A program made the translations under genes and the position numbers. DNA of 41,129 nucleotides from an uncultured Gammaproteobacteria bacterium (GTDB taxonomy: Bacteria; Pseudomonadota; Gammaproteobacteria; Poriferisulfidales; GCA-002705445): contig CAJXAV010000008.1 in assembly GCA_913050095.1 (NCBI GenBank), positions 1 through 41,129 on the forward strand. Reading direction: 5' to 3'. Under the pieces are notes generated by a model. It made no database searches, was not told the DNA's origin, and saw only the letters and a program-made list of their open reading frames with translations. Shown here one piece after another: positions 7,739 to 16,787 of this stretch (the stretch's first letter is position 1; each line of letters opens with the position of its first letter).

Positions 7739-9652
7739 GTGGAGTCAATACTAGAGATTAAAGACAGCTGTTCAACACCGCAACAACTACTTAGAAGTTT
7801 TGCTTTTGCAAGATATTTAAAGATATATAAAAAAGAATATCTTGAGGATCTTGAAAAAAAAGGCGAAAAGCATTCTCAAGAAGCAAAGCAAAAAGAAGAT
7901 TTAATAGCTAACTTATCATTAAAAGATATCTTACAAATATTTGAAAGAGATGCATCAGGTAAAGAGCTAGAAAGAGATAGGGCAATTGTTAGATTTTTAG
8001 ATGGGTGTTACCACCACTATAGAAATAAAAGTTTTTCAAGGTTAGTGAGACTTAATAATGAAATAATTACAACAAGTACAGAATCTCAAAAATCTTTTAA
8101 AACAAAAATTTCAGATAAGGCAGAAAATCTTTCTGAGTTAATTATAAATACAAGAAGAATGTTGCTTGATAAAGTTGGACTTGGCCACGGTGTCTCAAGA
8201 TCTCATGGCTTAGATGCGTCCCCAAATGTAACAGCTGGGGAAATATCTGGTCATTTTTCTAATATTCCTTCAGCATATTCTAAACTAGCGCATACAAATT
8301 TAACTGTAACAGCTGATATAAAAACTGGAGTACATTATGAAACTTCAGTAAATAAAAGGGCGTTTCCATTTTATGAATTAGAGCACAATCCTTTAGACTT
8401 AGATGGCTATGATCCTGAAGACTGGGTAGCAGTTCCATTAAGCGTTGGAAAATGGTTAATAATAGCTTATATACATAAATCAAGAGGGTGTATAGAAATG
8501 GAGCCAGGGTTATTAAATTTATTTCCGCTTTATAAAATAGATAATAATTTTATTGATAAAAAACCAGATGGAATATTTTTCTTTGGTTTTCCAGATGCAA
8601 AAAAAGAAGATTTAGGTTTTTATCATGACAAAGAAGATGATTTGCTTATAGGAATGGTACCTAAGCTTCCAGAATACGGGTATTTTGGTTACTGTAAGAA
8701 ACCAATTTTAACGTTGCACAATGTTCTTGCTATTCTTAAAGGCGACTTCCCATTACATTGTGGATGTAATAGATATGTTGTTGGATTTGATAAAGATACT
8801 GATGAGCCATTTATATCTGATATTTATATTAAAGCAGATGATATGGGTAAGGCAGAATTTTATAAAAAAGATAATGATAAATTAAAAACACTGAAGTTTT
8901 TTGGTACTGAAATCGGAGCTTTCGCTTGTCTAGATGGGTTTAGTGAGCAAGCAAAACTGCAATTGGTTGGAAGAGAGATAGGTTATAACGCTTCAGCTGG
9001 AACAAACGCTAGGCAAATAGTTCCTGTTGCAGAAGAAAAAGAAGTTTCTACAGGCAGTGATTTAGATCTTTTGTTATATATAAACAATTATGATCTAAAA
9101 AAACCTGGAGAAACTATGGTTGATACAAATATGCCAGTCAAAGATGCAATTATTCATTTTCATGATGGAAGAAGGTGTGCCGCAGGAAGTACACAGACCG
9201 GCAGGGGTGGCACCGAAATAAGCTATTGGGCAAATCCTTTTCCATTATTAAAAGATAATGATGGCACAATTCTACATAAAGATTTATATGAGAAATACAC
9301 TGATACTGAAGAAGAACTAATATCAAGTATTGAAAAACTAGTAAAAAGAGGTGACATGGAAGTTGGTGTTGCATATAGCATGCTAATGGCAGGTGTTTAT
9401 GAAGGAAATACAGATGAAAAAGTTCTTGAGTGTGGATTTAATAATAGAGAAGAAATAGAGCAGGAAGGCCCAACACGCCTTGCAGAATCGTTAATAGTTT
9501 CTGTAAAAGAATTTGCAGTTAAGAAAAGAGAAAAATTAGGAAACAATCTGCAAGAAGTTGATGTAACAGTAGCGATGATTGGTGATAGCAGAACAGGCAA
9601 GTCCGAGACTGCAGAAAAAATGGAAGGCATACTAAATATGAATATAGCGTAA
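7739..9652 (+). CDS. Uncharacterised 637-residue protein with a C-terminal HPr-kinase-like P-loop
   Basis: I do not recognise this family. The GTG start at 7739 is supported by AGGGGA about 8 bases upstream. Residues 1-140 are mostly charged and helical. The middle (about 150-440) has many glycine, histidine and cysteine residues, including LGHGVSRSHG (148-157) and LHCGCN (339-344). A second conserved-looking block is HFHDGRRCAAGSTQTGRGG (473-491). The end carries GDSRTGKSETAE (615-626), very close to the Walker A of HPr kinase/phosphorylase and PEPCK-type kinases. Only about eleven residues follow it, so no Walker B, ribose or catalytic region can lie downstream. No signal peptide or membrane segment is seen. 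It may be a truncated or circularly permuted kinase, or a new family; it has no operon partner. Confidence 0.8.
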   Translation: MESILEIKDSCSTPQQLLRSFAFARYLKIYKKEYLEDLEKKGEKHSQEAKQKEDLIANLSLKDILQIFERDASGKELERDRAIVRFLDGCYHHYRNKSFSRLVRLNNEIITTSTESQKSFKTKISDKAENLSELIINTRRMLLDKVGLGHGVSRSHGLDASPNVTAGEISGHFSNIPSAYSKLAHTNLTVTADIKTGVHYETSVNKRAFPFYELEHNPLDLDGYDPEDWVAVPLSVGKWLIIAYIHKSRGCIEMEPGLLNLFPLYKIDNNFIDKKPDGIFFFGFPDAKKEDLGFYHDKEDDLLIGMVPKLPEYGYFGYCKKPILTLHNVLAILKGDFPLHCGCNRYVVGFDKDTDEPFISDIYIKADDMGKAEFYKKDNDKLKTLKFFGTEIGAFACLDGFSEQAKLQLVGREIGYNASAGTNARQIVPVAEEKEVSTGSDLDLLLYINNYDLKKPGETMVDTNMPVKDAIIHFHDGRRCAAGSTQTGRGGTEISYWANPFPLLKDNDGTILHKDLYEKYTDTEEELISSIEKLVKRGDMEVGVAYSMLMAGVYEGNTDEKVLECGFNNREEIEQEGPTRLAESLIVSVKEFAVKKREKLGNNLQEVDVTVAMIGDSRTGKSETAEKMEGILNMNIA

Positions 9653-9659
9653 GTTATAT

Positions 9660-12401
9660 TTATTTAGAATAATTTTTTAATTGGTCATCAATTTTTTGAA
9701 TTTGTAATTTTAACTCTTTAAGCTTTTGTTCGTCTGCTACAACTATATGCCCAGGAGCGTTGTTTATAAATTCAGATTTAGATAATCTTTCTTCAATACC
9801 AGCTGATTGGCTAATATACTTTTCTTTTTCTCTAGTTAATCTATCAGTTTCTAATTTTATATCAATTAAGTCAGATGAAGGTATTAAGATTTTTAAGTTG
9901 TTTGATACGCATGTGTAGTAATTTTTGCTTTCATCGGCCTTTTTAAAACTAATATTTTTAACTTTAGCTAAACTCATAATTAAAAAAGATAGGTTTTTAA
10001 AATATAGTTTATCTTTATCATTTTCGCCGGTTACCATAATTTCAATTTCTTTATTTGGTTTTACACCAATCTCGGATCTAGTTTTTCTTATCGCGGAAAT
10101 AATTTCTATCATCCAATTAATATTTTCAACAGACTTTTCTGTCGAAAATTTACGTATATCTGGATAAGTATTATTTTGCAAAAATTTTTTTTCTTTAAAA
10201 ATATCGTTATAAATTTCTTCGGTTATAAATGGCATGATAGGATGAAGCAATAGTAAAATATTTTTAAGAACTTCTCTAAGATTATAAACTATTATATTTT
10301 TTTGGTTTTTATCAATATTATCACTGTTAAGCTTTGATTTTGAAATCTCTATATACCAACTACAGTAATCTTGCCATATAAAGTTATATAAACCTTTAGC
10401 AGCGAAGTCAAATCTATAATTCTTGTAATTCTCGTTTGTATCCTCTATTAATTTTGCAAGTTTATCTCTAATCCATAAATCTTCGTCTTGAAAATTGGTT
10501 TGACCACTATCATTTTCGATTTCGTTTTTTTGTAATTTTACGAATCTTGCAGCATTCCATAATTTATTACAAAAATTTCTATAGCCTTCAACTCTCTTTA
10601 GATCAAAATTTATATCTCTTCCATTGCTTGCAAGAGAGGCAAATGTAAACCTTAAGGCATCTGTTCCATACGAATCTATTCCATTTGGGTATTCTTTCTT
10701 TGTATTTTTTTTTATTTTTTCAGACATCTCAGGTTGCATTAAGTCTGAAGCTCTTTTATTAATAAGATCGTTTAACTCAATTCCATCAATTAAATCTATT
10801 GGGTCAATAATATTCCCTTTGGATTTTGACATCTTATTACCAGAGGAGTCTTTTACTAAACCATGAACATATATTTCTTTAAACGGAATTTCACCAACAA
10901 ATTTTTTACCCATCATTATCATTCTTGCAACCCAGAAAAAAATTATGTCAAATCCCGTTATTAAAACACTTGTTGGGTAAAAAGTTTTTACTCTTTCTGT
11001 TTCATCTGGCCAGCCTAAAGTAGAAAAAGGCCATAAAGATGAAGAAAACCATGTATCTAAGACATCCTCATCTTGTGTTAAATCTATATTATCTTTTAAA
11101 TCATACTTCTTTCTTACATCTTCCTCACTTTTTCCTACGAATATATTTTTTTCTTCGTCATACCATGCAGGTATCCTATGACCCCACCATAACTGTCTGC
11201 TAATACACCAATCTTGAATATTATTCATCCATTCAAAGTAAGTTTTTTCCCAATTTTTTGGTACAAATTTTATTTCTTCTTCTTTAACGCATTTAATTGC
11301 TTCATCAGCTAATGATTGAATTTTTACATACCATTGGTCTGTCATTAATGGTTCTATGATTGCGTGACTTCTATCACCTCTTGGGATTAACATTTTGTGC
11401 TTGGTGGTTTTTAAAAGATATCCGGTTTCTTCAAGTTCTAAAAGAATTTTCTTTCTCGCTTCAAATCTATCAAGGTTATTATATTCTTTAGTTTCGCATT
11501 TTATTCTTGCTGACGCGTCAAAAATATTTACAATTTCTAAGTTATGCCTCTTTGCTAATTCATAGTCATTGAAATCATGTGCTGGAGTTATTTTCAAACA
11601 CCCTGTTCCAAAATCAATGTCCACATATTCGTCAGAAATTATAGGGACTACCTTACCTGTGATTGGTACAATTACGTTTTTCCCGATATATTTTTTGTAT
11701 TTTTCATCATTTGGATTAACTGCAACCGCTGTATCTCCTAAAATTGTTTCTGGTCTTGTGGTTGCAATTTCAAGATATTCATCCGAGTCATTATCTATAA
11801 AATATTTTATTTGCCATATTTTTCCATCTTCTTCTGAAGAAATAACTTCTAAGTCAGATAGAGCTGTTTGTAAAACTGGATCCCAATTTACCAATCTTTT
11901 GCCTTTATAAATAAGACCTTCTTCATAAAGATCAATGAAAACTTTATTTACAGCTTTTGATAAACCTTCGTCCATGGTGAATCTTTCGCTTTCCCAATCA
12001 AGAGATGCGCCCATTCTCCTCAGTTGCTTACTAATCATGTCGCCTGATTGGCTTTTCCAATCCCAAACCTGATCTATAAATTTTTCTCTTCCTAGATCAT
12101 TTCTTGAGATTCCTTGTGCAGTAAGTTTTCTTTCCACAACCATTTGGGTAGCTATTCCGGCATGGTCAGTACCAGCTTGCCACAAAGTTTTATCTCCAAG
12201 CATTCGATGATGTCTGCATAAAATATCCATTAACGTTACTTGAAAAGCATGGCCCATGTGAAGTGTGCCAGTAACATTAGGGGGAGGAATCATTATGCAG
12301 TAGGGGTTACCTATATCAGACGGTGAAAAAATTTTATTTTTTTCCCACTCTTCATACCATTTTCCTTCAATTTCTGCAGGATTATATTTATTATCAGCCA
12401 T
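9660..12401 (-). CDS. valS: Valyl-tRNA synthetase
   Basis: A class Ia synthetase that charges tRNA-Val and edits mischarged threonine. The 913 residues contain the HIGH motif as HMGH (48-51), the CP1 editing domain (about 200-345, with ATTRPETILGDTAVAV at 213-228), DWCISRQLWWGHRIPAW (397-413), KMSKS (523-527), an anticodon-binding domain and a C-terminal coiled coil (about 845-910). All expected parts are present. It follows pepA by 29 bases on the same strand. The holC gene, often found between them in gammaproteobacteria, is missing. The 3' end is 7 bases from the convergent uncharacterised gene. Confidence 0.98.
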   Translation of the reverse strand: MADNKYNPAEIEGKWYEEWEKNKIFSPSDIGNPYCIMIPPPNVTGTLHMGHAFQVTLMDILCRHHRMLGDKTLWQAGTDHAGIATQMVVERKLTAQGISRNDLGREKFIDQVWDWKSQSGDMISKQLRRMGASLDWESERFTMDEGLSKAVNKVFIDLYEEGLIYKGKRLVNWDPVLQTALSDLEVISSEEDGKIWQIKYFIDNDSDEYLEIATTRPETILGDTAVAVNPNDEKYKKYIGKNVIVPITGKVVPIISDEYVDIDFGTGCLKITPAHDFNDYELAKRHNLEIVNIFDASARIKCETKEYNNLDRFEARKKILLELEETGYLLKTTKHKMLIPRGDRSHAIIEPLMTDQWYVKIQSLADEAIKCVKEEEIKFVPKNWEKTYFEWMNNIQDWCISRQLWWGHRIPAWYDEEKNIFVGKSEEDVRKKYDLKDNIDLTQDEDVLDTWFSSSLWPFSTLGWPDETERVKTFYPTSVLITGFDIIFFWVARMIMMGKKFVGEIPFKEIYVHGLVKDSSGNKMSKSKGNIIDPIDLIDGIELNDLINKRASDLMQPEMSEKIKKNTKKEYPNGIDSYGTDALRFTFASLASNGRDINFDLKRVEGYRNFCNKLWNAARFVKLQKNEIENDSGQTNFQDEDLWIRDKLAKLIEDTNENYKNYRFDFAAKGLYNFIWQDYCSWYIEISKSKLNSDNIDKNQKNIIVYNLREVLKNILLLLHPIMPFITEEIYNDIFKEKKFLQNNTYPDIRKFSTEKSVENINWMIEIISAIRKTRSEIGVKPNKEIEIMVTGENDKDKLYFKNLSFLIMSLAKVKNISFKKADESKNYYTCVSNNLKILIPSSDLIDIKLETDRLTREKEKYISQSAGIEERLSKSEFINNAPGHIVVADEQKLKELKLQIQKIDDQLKNYSK

Positions 12402-12429
12402 ATAGTTTAATTAATTGATAAGATATTTT

Positions 12430-13935
12430 TTATAAAGATTTAGCATCTTCTAATAAAAGATGAGTCAGTAAAGATACTGGCCTTCCAGTTCCACCTTTAT
12501 TTGCACCTTCGTTCCATGCCGTACCAGCTATATCAAGGTGAGCCCAACTAAATTCTTCCGTAAATCTTGATAAAAAGCATGCGGCTGTAATAGTTCCAGC
12601 ATATCTTTTACCAATATTTGCTATATCGGCAAAATTACTGTCCAGCTCTGATTGAAACTCTTCCCACATTGGTAACTCCCAAACATAATCGTGACTAATA
12701 TTAGAGCTATTTTTTATTTTTTCAGTAAGCTTTTCATCATTCGAAAGTACCCCACTTGCAACTTTACCTAAGGCAACTAGGACAGCACCTGTAAGCGTTG
12801 CAACATCTATAATATGTTTCGGTTTGAATCGTGATACATATGTAAGAGCGTCACATAAAACTAACCTTCCTTCTGCGTCGGTATTAAGTATTTCAACAGT
12901 TTGCCCTGACATTGTTGTTACAACATCTCCAGGATTTGTTGCTGTACCACTTGGCATATTTTCTGCAGATGCAACAACACAAACAACATTAATTTTTAAA
13001 TTTAATTCGCTTATTGCTTTCATTGTTCCTAATACACTTGCCGCGCCACACATGTCATATTTCATTTCATCCATGCCATTACTTGGCTTAATTGAAATTC
13101 CTCCAGTATCAAAAGTTATTCCTTTGCCAACAAGAGCAATTGGTTTTTGATTTTTTCCTGCACCATTATATTTTATTGTGATCAATTTTGATGGTTCTTC
13201 ACTTCCATTTCCAACAGATAATAAACAATTCATTCCCATTGATTTCATTTCTTTCTCATTATGAATTTTAATATTTAGTTTCTTGTTTGACTTTCCTAGT
13301 TTTTTTGCAGTATTCGCTAGGTATGTAGGCGTACAAATATTACTTGGAAGATCACCTAAATTTTTTGCAAGTTTAATTCCATTAGCTATTGCGGCACCCT
13401 GCGCAAAATATTTCTTTATATTTTCTTTGTAATTTTTTCTTATACTATTAAATTTAAAAATGAATTTAGAAATTTTGTAAGGATTTTTATTTTTAGTTTT
13501 ATTTTTTGTATCATTGTATTCATAATCAATCCCATTAATATGTATTGAAATATTCCTAACTGCCCAATTTAAACTAATATCACTTGAGATAAAACTATCA
13601 ATACAAAAATAAATATTTTTAAGATTTTCTTTTTTGAAAAGTTCGCATGAGCTTATTACAGACTTCAAAAATTTTTTTTCATTATATTTATCTTTATCAC
13701 CTAATCCAACTAAATAGATTTTTTCTATCCTTTGATTAGAGCTTTCATATATACAAAGGTTTTGATTAATTTTGCCTTCAAATGAGGAATTATTAATGAT
13801 ACCCTTTATTGCCTTTAAATCTGATGCGCTAACTGACTTCGAAAGGGTGTTTATATTTTTATCAGAAAATACTCCAAATATAGCTGACCCTTTAGTGCTT
13901 TTTGATGTTATATTGTCAGTTAAATCGTATTGCAT
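12430..13935 (-). CDS. pepA: Leucyl aminopeptidase PepA
   Basis: A cytosolic M17 di-metal aminopeptidase; in E. coli the hexamer also binds DNA at cer/xer and carAB. The 501 residues carry the metal and catalytic residues Lys271, Asp276, Lys283 and Asp294, and the signature NTDAEGRL at 351-358 (Asp353, Glu355, Arg357). The N-terminal macro-like domain is poorly conserved, as usual. GAGG lies about 10 bases before the ATG. The start codon is only 23 bases from that of the divergent lptF gene, so their control regions must run into each other's coding sequence. Confidence 0.97.
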   Translation of the reverse strand: MQYDLTDNITSKSTKGSAIFGVFSDKNINTLSKSVSASDLKAIKGIINNSSFEGKINQNLCIYESSNQRIEKIYLVGLGDKDKYNEKKFLKSVISSCELFKKENLKNIYFCIDSFISSDISLNWAVRNISIHINGIDYEYNDTKNKTKNKNPYKISKFIFKFNSIRKNYKENIKKYFAQGAAIANGIKLAKNLGDLPSNICTPTYLANTAKKLGKSNKKLNIKIHNEKEMKSMGMNCLLSVGNGSEEPSKLITIKYNGAGKNQKPIALVGKGITFDTGGISIKPSNGMDEMKYDMCGAASVLGTMKAISELNLKINVVCVVASAENMPSGTATNPGDVVTTMSGQTVEILNTDAEGRLVLCDALTYVSRFKPKHIIDVATLTGAVLVALGKVASGVLSNDEKLTEKIKNSSNISHDYVWELPMWEEFQSELDSNFADIANIGKRYAGTITAACFLSRFTEEFSWAHLDIAGTAWNEGANKGGTGRPVSLLTHLLLEDAKSL

Positions 13936-13940
13936 AATAT
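13913..13940 (+). promoter_or_regulatory. Candidate lptF promoter inside the 5' end of pepA
   Basis: TTGTCA (13913-13918) and TAATAT (13935-13940) are 16 bases apart on the plus strand and precede the lptF ATG by about 18 bases. Most of the element lies within the first codons of the divergent pepA gene. It was picked by eye and the -10 is only a partial match. Confidence 0.4.
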
Positions 13941-13958
13941 ATTGCCTCTTTGTAATTA

Positions 13959-15272
13959 ATGATTATGAAAATTAACTCTAAATATACCAAAAATATAGAA
14001 AAATGGCTGGATATTTACGAGTCATGTAAATTAAAATTATATCAAGTTCAAAAGAAAATAATATCTATAATTTTAAAAAACAAAACAATATGTTTAGTTT
14101 TATGTAAAAAATTATTTAAAAAACCTAACCTTTCGGATCTAAAGAATTTATCGCTTAATCCAGAATTAACAATATTAGATAAATATATGCTCAAGAGCTT
14201 TATATTTTCGTTTATCTCAGTTTTATCAGTTTTAATTTTAGTTATTGTCGGAAGATTGTTTGTTAAGCTTTTAGAACTTGTTGTAGATGGAAGATTTGAT
14301 ATTGGAATGGTTTTTTCATTGCTATTTTTAAGTACATCAAAGTCAACAATATTATTGTTACCATTTGCGCTAATGATAGGCTTGATAATATGTTTGTCAA
14401 AATTTTACAGAGATAGTGAAATATATGCATTAAAAGCCTCAGGAAACTATAAGAAAGTATTTACAAAATTTTTTATTATGATTTCAATCCCGTCTTTTGC
14501 AGTAATTCTTCTATTAAATATATTTACTTCGCCATACTTAATAACAGAAATACAAAAAAAGAAAATTGAAGCGGCATCAACATCGGAAATCGGTTTAACT
14601 AATCCTGGAAAATTTATTCAAATGAAAGATAAAAACTGGATAATTTTTGTTGAGAATATTGAAAATGATATATCAAAAAGAATTTTTATAAAAAGCTCAG
14701 AAAATAATAAAATTTCTATTGAAACTGCAGAGGAGGGAGAAGAGTTTTTACAAGACGGCGTAAGAAGATTAGTTTTGAAAAACGGTCAAAGATATACTGG
14801 AACTCCTGGCAATGGTAATTTTCAGGTAATGAAATATGATGAACATGAAGTTAAATTATTAAATACTGCGCCAGATTTTTCGTTAAACTATAGAATGAAA
14901 AACATCTTTGATTTATTTGTTGATGAAAATAGGCCTTTTTCAAACGCAGAAATTCAATGGAGATTATTTGCACCTTTATCTGTCGTTATTTTAATCTTAT
15001 TCGCCTTTGTTTTTGGTGATGTAGCCCCACGACAAAATAAATATTCAAATCTTCTTTCGGCAATAATAATTTATTTTTTGTATTCAAATCTAGTTATTGT
15101 TTCTGTGAATCAAATTCAAAAAGAATCATTAATATTTAGCATAATTGGAACATGGTGGGTTCATTTTATAGCCTTGTTATTATGTTACACCATTTATAAA
15201 TTAAAAAAATATCAAATAAAAAATCCCAAAGAAATTTTAATGCTTGTTAAAAAGCTAAAAACTAAAATATGA
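13959..15272 (+). CDS. lptF: LptF, LPS-export ABC transporter permease, with an N-terminal extension
   Basis: An inner-membrane subunit of LptB2FG, which extracts LPS and drives it along the Lpt bridge. The family core begins around residue 72 (ILDKYML), followed by three membrane helices, a periplasmic jellyroll and three C-terminal helices. In front of it are about 71 residues rich in lysine and isoleucine that ordinary LptF (about 360 residues) lacks. I found no ATG, GTG or TTG close to the core start, so the extension appears to be translated. The ATG at 13965 is an alternative to 13959. The stop overlaps the lptG start as ATGA. Confidence 0.88.
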   Translation: MIMKINSKYTKNIEKWLDIYESCKLKLYQVQKKIISIILKNKTICLVLCKKLFKKPNLSDLKNLSLNPELTILDKYMLKSFIFSFISVLSVLILVIVGRLFVKLLELVVDGRFDIGMVFSLLFLSTSKSTILLLPFALMIGLIICLSKFYRDSEIYALKASGNYKKVFTKFFIMISIPSFAVILLLNIFTSPYLITEIQKKKIEAASTSEIGLTNPGKFIQMKDKNWIIFVENIENDISKRIFIKSSENNKISIETAEEGEEFLQDGVRRLVLKNGQRYTGTPGNGNFQVMKYDEHEVKLLNTAPDFSLNYRMKNIFDLFVDENRPFSNAEIQWRLFAPLSVVILILFAFVFGDVAPRQNKYSNLLSAIIIYFLYSNLVIVSVNQIQKESLIFSIIGTWWVHFIALLLCYTIYKLKKYQIKNPKEILMLVKKLKTKI

Positions 15273-16363
15273 AAATTCTTGATAAATACATTGCGAAACA
15301 AATCCTAATTTCAATATTTGCAGTATTGGGCGTACTTGTAATTGTTGTTGGATTACTTGATTTAGTTGATGAAATTAAGAAAGTTAATAGTGAATATTCA
15401 ATAATTCTTGCTTTTACATATGTAATATTGAATATGCCTCAGAATGTTTATGAAGTTTTGCCAATAGCAACATTAATGGGAAGCCTAATAGGGTTAAGTA
15501 AACTCTCAAGCACTAGTGAGCTTAATGCTGCAAAATCATGTGGCTTGTCTTTTATACAAATTACTCTTATTACATTAAAAACTGGAATGGTAATTGTAAT
15601 TTTAACATTTCTAATAGGAGAATTTATTGCACCAAAAGGTCAGCAATTAGCAAACAATGTAAAAAATATAGGTGAATCTACCAGATTAAGTATGAAAAAT
15701 ACTGATGGCATATGGATAAAAAGTAATAATAGTTTTATACATATCGCAAAAGTTTATCCAAATAAAATAGTCCAAGAAATTTCTTTATATCGTTTTAATG
15801 AAAAGCAACAATTAATGGAGTCTATATACGCTGAAGAAGGTTATTATAAAAACGGTCGTTGGTATATGGAAAATATAACTTCAACAAACTTTAAAAATAA
15901 GGACGTAGTTGTTGTTAATGAGGAGGCAACAACATTTGAAGAATTTATTGATTTAGATCTGTTTGATATTATGGTTATAAAACCAAATCAAATGACCTTA
16001 TTACAATTAAAAAAATATATACAATATTTGAAAAACAATTCTATGGAATCTAAAAACTATGAGCTGGCTTTTTGGTCAAAGTTTTCTATTCCTCTTTCTT
16101 GTCTCGTTATGTTTCTTTTAACAACCCCATTTGTTCATTCAAGTATAAGAACGGCAAGTTATGGTCAGAGAATATTTATTGGGATTTTAACCGGCGTAGC
16201 ATTATTTTTATTTAATCAAACTTTAAACAAACTATCTATTATCATTGATATTCCCCCATTTATTGGATCTTTTCTTCCAATAATTATTCTATTATCACTA
16301 AGTATAATAATTATTAATAAATACCATGGAATTAAACCTTTGTTAAAACTGTTTTCGAAATAA
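15269..16363 (+). CDS. lptG: LptG, LPS-export ABC transporter permease
   Basis: The partner permease of LptF in the LptB2FG complex. The 364 residues match the family length: MKILDKYIAKQIL start, helices at about 12-35, 58-80 and 100-120, a periplasmic domain (about 125-265), then three C-terminal helices. SKFSIPLSCLVMFLLTTPF (266-284) and the following glycine-rich helix are typical. Translation is coupled to lptF through the ATGA overlap at 15269-15272. The 3' end overlaps the convergent RDD gene by 32 bases. lptB and lptA are not in the window. Confidence 0.94.
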   Translation: MKILDKYIAKQILISIFAVLGVLVIVVGLLDLVDEIKKVNSEYSIILAFTYVILNMPQNVYEVLPIATLMGSLIGLSKLSSTSELNAAKSCGLSFIQITLITLKTGMVIVILTFLIGEFIAPKGQQLANNVKNIGESTRLSMKNTDGIWIKSNNSFIHIAKVYPNKIVQEISLYRFNEKQQLMESIYAEEGYYKNGRWYMENITSTNFKNKDVVVVNEEATTFEEFIDLDLFDIMVIKPNQMTLLQLKKYIQYLKNNSMESKNYELAFWSKFSIPLSCLVMFLLTTPFVHSSIRTASYGQRIFIGILTGVALFLFNQTLNKLSIIIDIPPFIGSFLPIIILLSLSIIIINKYHGIKPLLKLFSK

Positions 16364-16733
16364 TATCATGCAAACACTTTTTTTCTTTATGAAATATTGA
16401 TAGAAAAAAACCGAACCCAAAAAGTGATATCGACAATATTGAAATATTGAATCTTATAATAGCCTTTTTATAAGTAATTTTTTTACCTTGGTTGTCACTA
16501 ATTTTTATCTTCCAAGTTTTCATACCTAAGGTTCCATCATTGTTTACCCAAAACCATACAAAAAAATATTGAATTATTAGGTAATAATAAATTTGCATTG
16601 TTATCTTAAGAGTAAAGCTATCTTCAATATTAAAGCTAAAAAAAGGGATCGACATAATCATAAGAATTGCAAATATTAAGACAAAGTCGTAAATTATTGA
16701 AGCAATTCTTCTCCATAAAGAAATATATATCAT
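16332..16733 (-). CDS. RDD-family small membrane protein
   Basis: A 133-residue protein with three to four hydrophobic helices. The N-terminal SLWRRIASIIYDFVLIF carries the arginine/aspartate signature and NNDGTLGMKTWKIKI is the typical RDD loop. The function of this family is generally unknown; some members are linked to transport or ion exchange. I chose the ATG at 16733, with TTTGGAAA just upstream, over a TTG four codons earlier. Its position beside lptFG recurs in gammaproteobacteria. It overlaps the end of lptG by 32 bases, tail to tail. Confidence 0.85.
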   Translation of the reverse strand: MIYISLWRRIASIIYDFVLIFAILMIMSIPFFSFNIEDSFTLKITMQIYYYLIIQYFFVWFWVNNDGTLGMKTWKIKISDNQGKKITYKKAIIRFNISILSISLFGFGFFLSIFHKEKKCLHDIISKTVLTKV

Positions 16734-16772
16734 AATTTTTTCCAAATTGTAAAAGTGTGATAAATAATTTAT

Positions 16773-16778
16773 TATAAT
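16773..16778 (+). promoter_or_regulatory. -10 box of xerD (possible leaderless transcript)
   Basis: A perfect TATAAT ends 9 bases before the xerD ATG at 16788. With the usual 6-7 base gap, transcription would begin within about 2-4 bases of the start codon. No Shine-Dalgarno is present. The -35 is unclear; TTGTAA at 16747-16752 is spaced 20 bases, longer than optimal. Confidence 0.4.
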
Positions 16779-16787
16779 ACGTGATAT

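Noticed and set aside
11569-11910. 113-codon open frame opposite valS
   Set aside because: Fully inside the conserved valS gene, with no ribosome-binding site and no recognisable motif.
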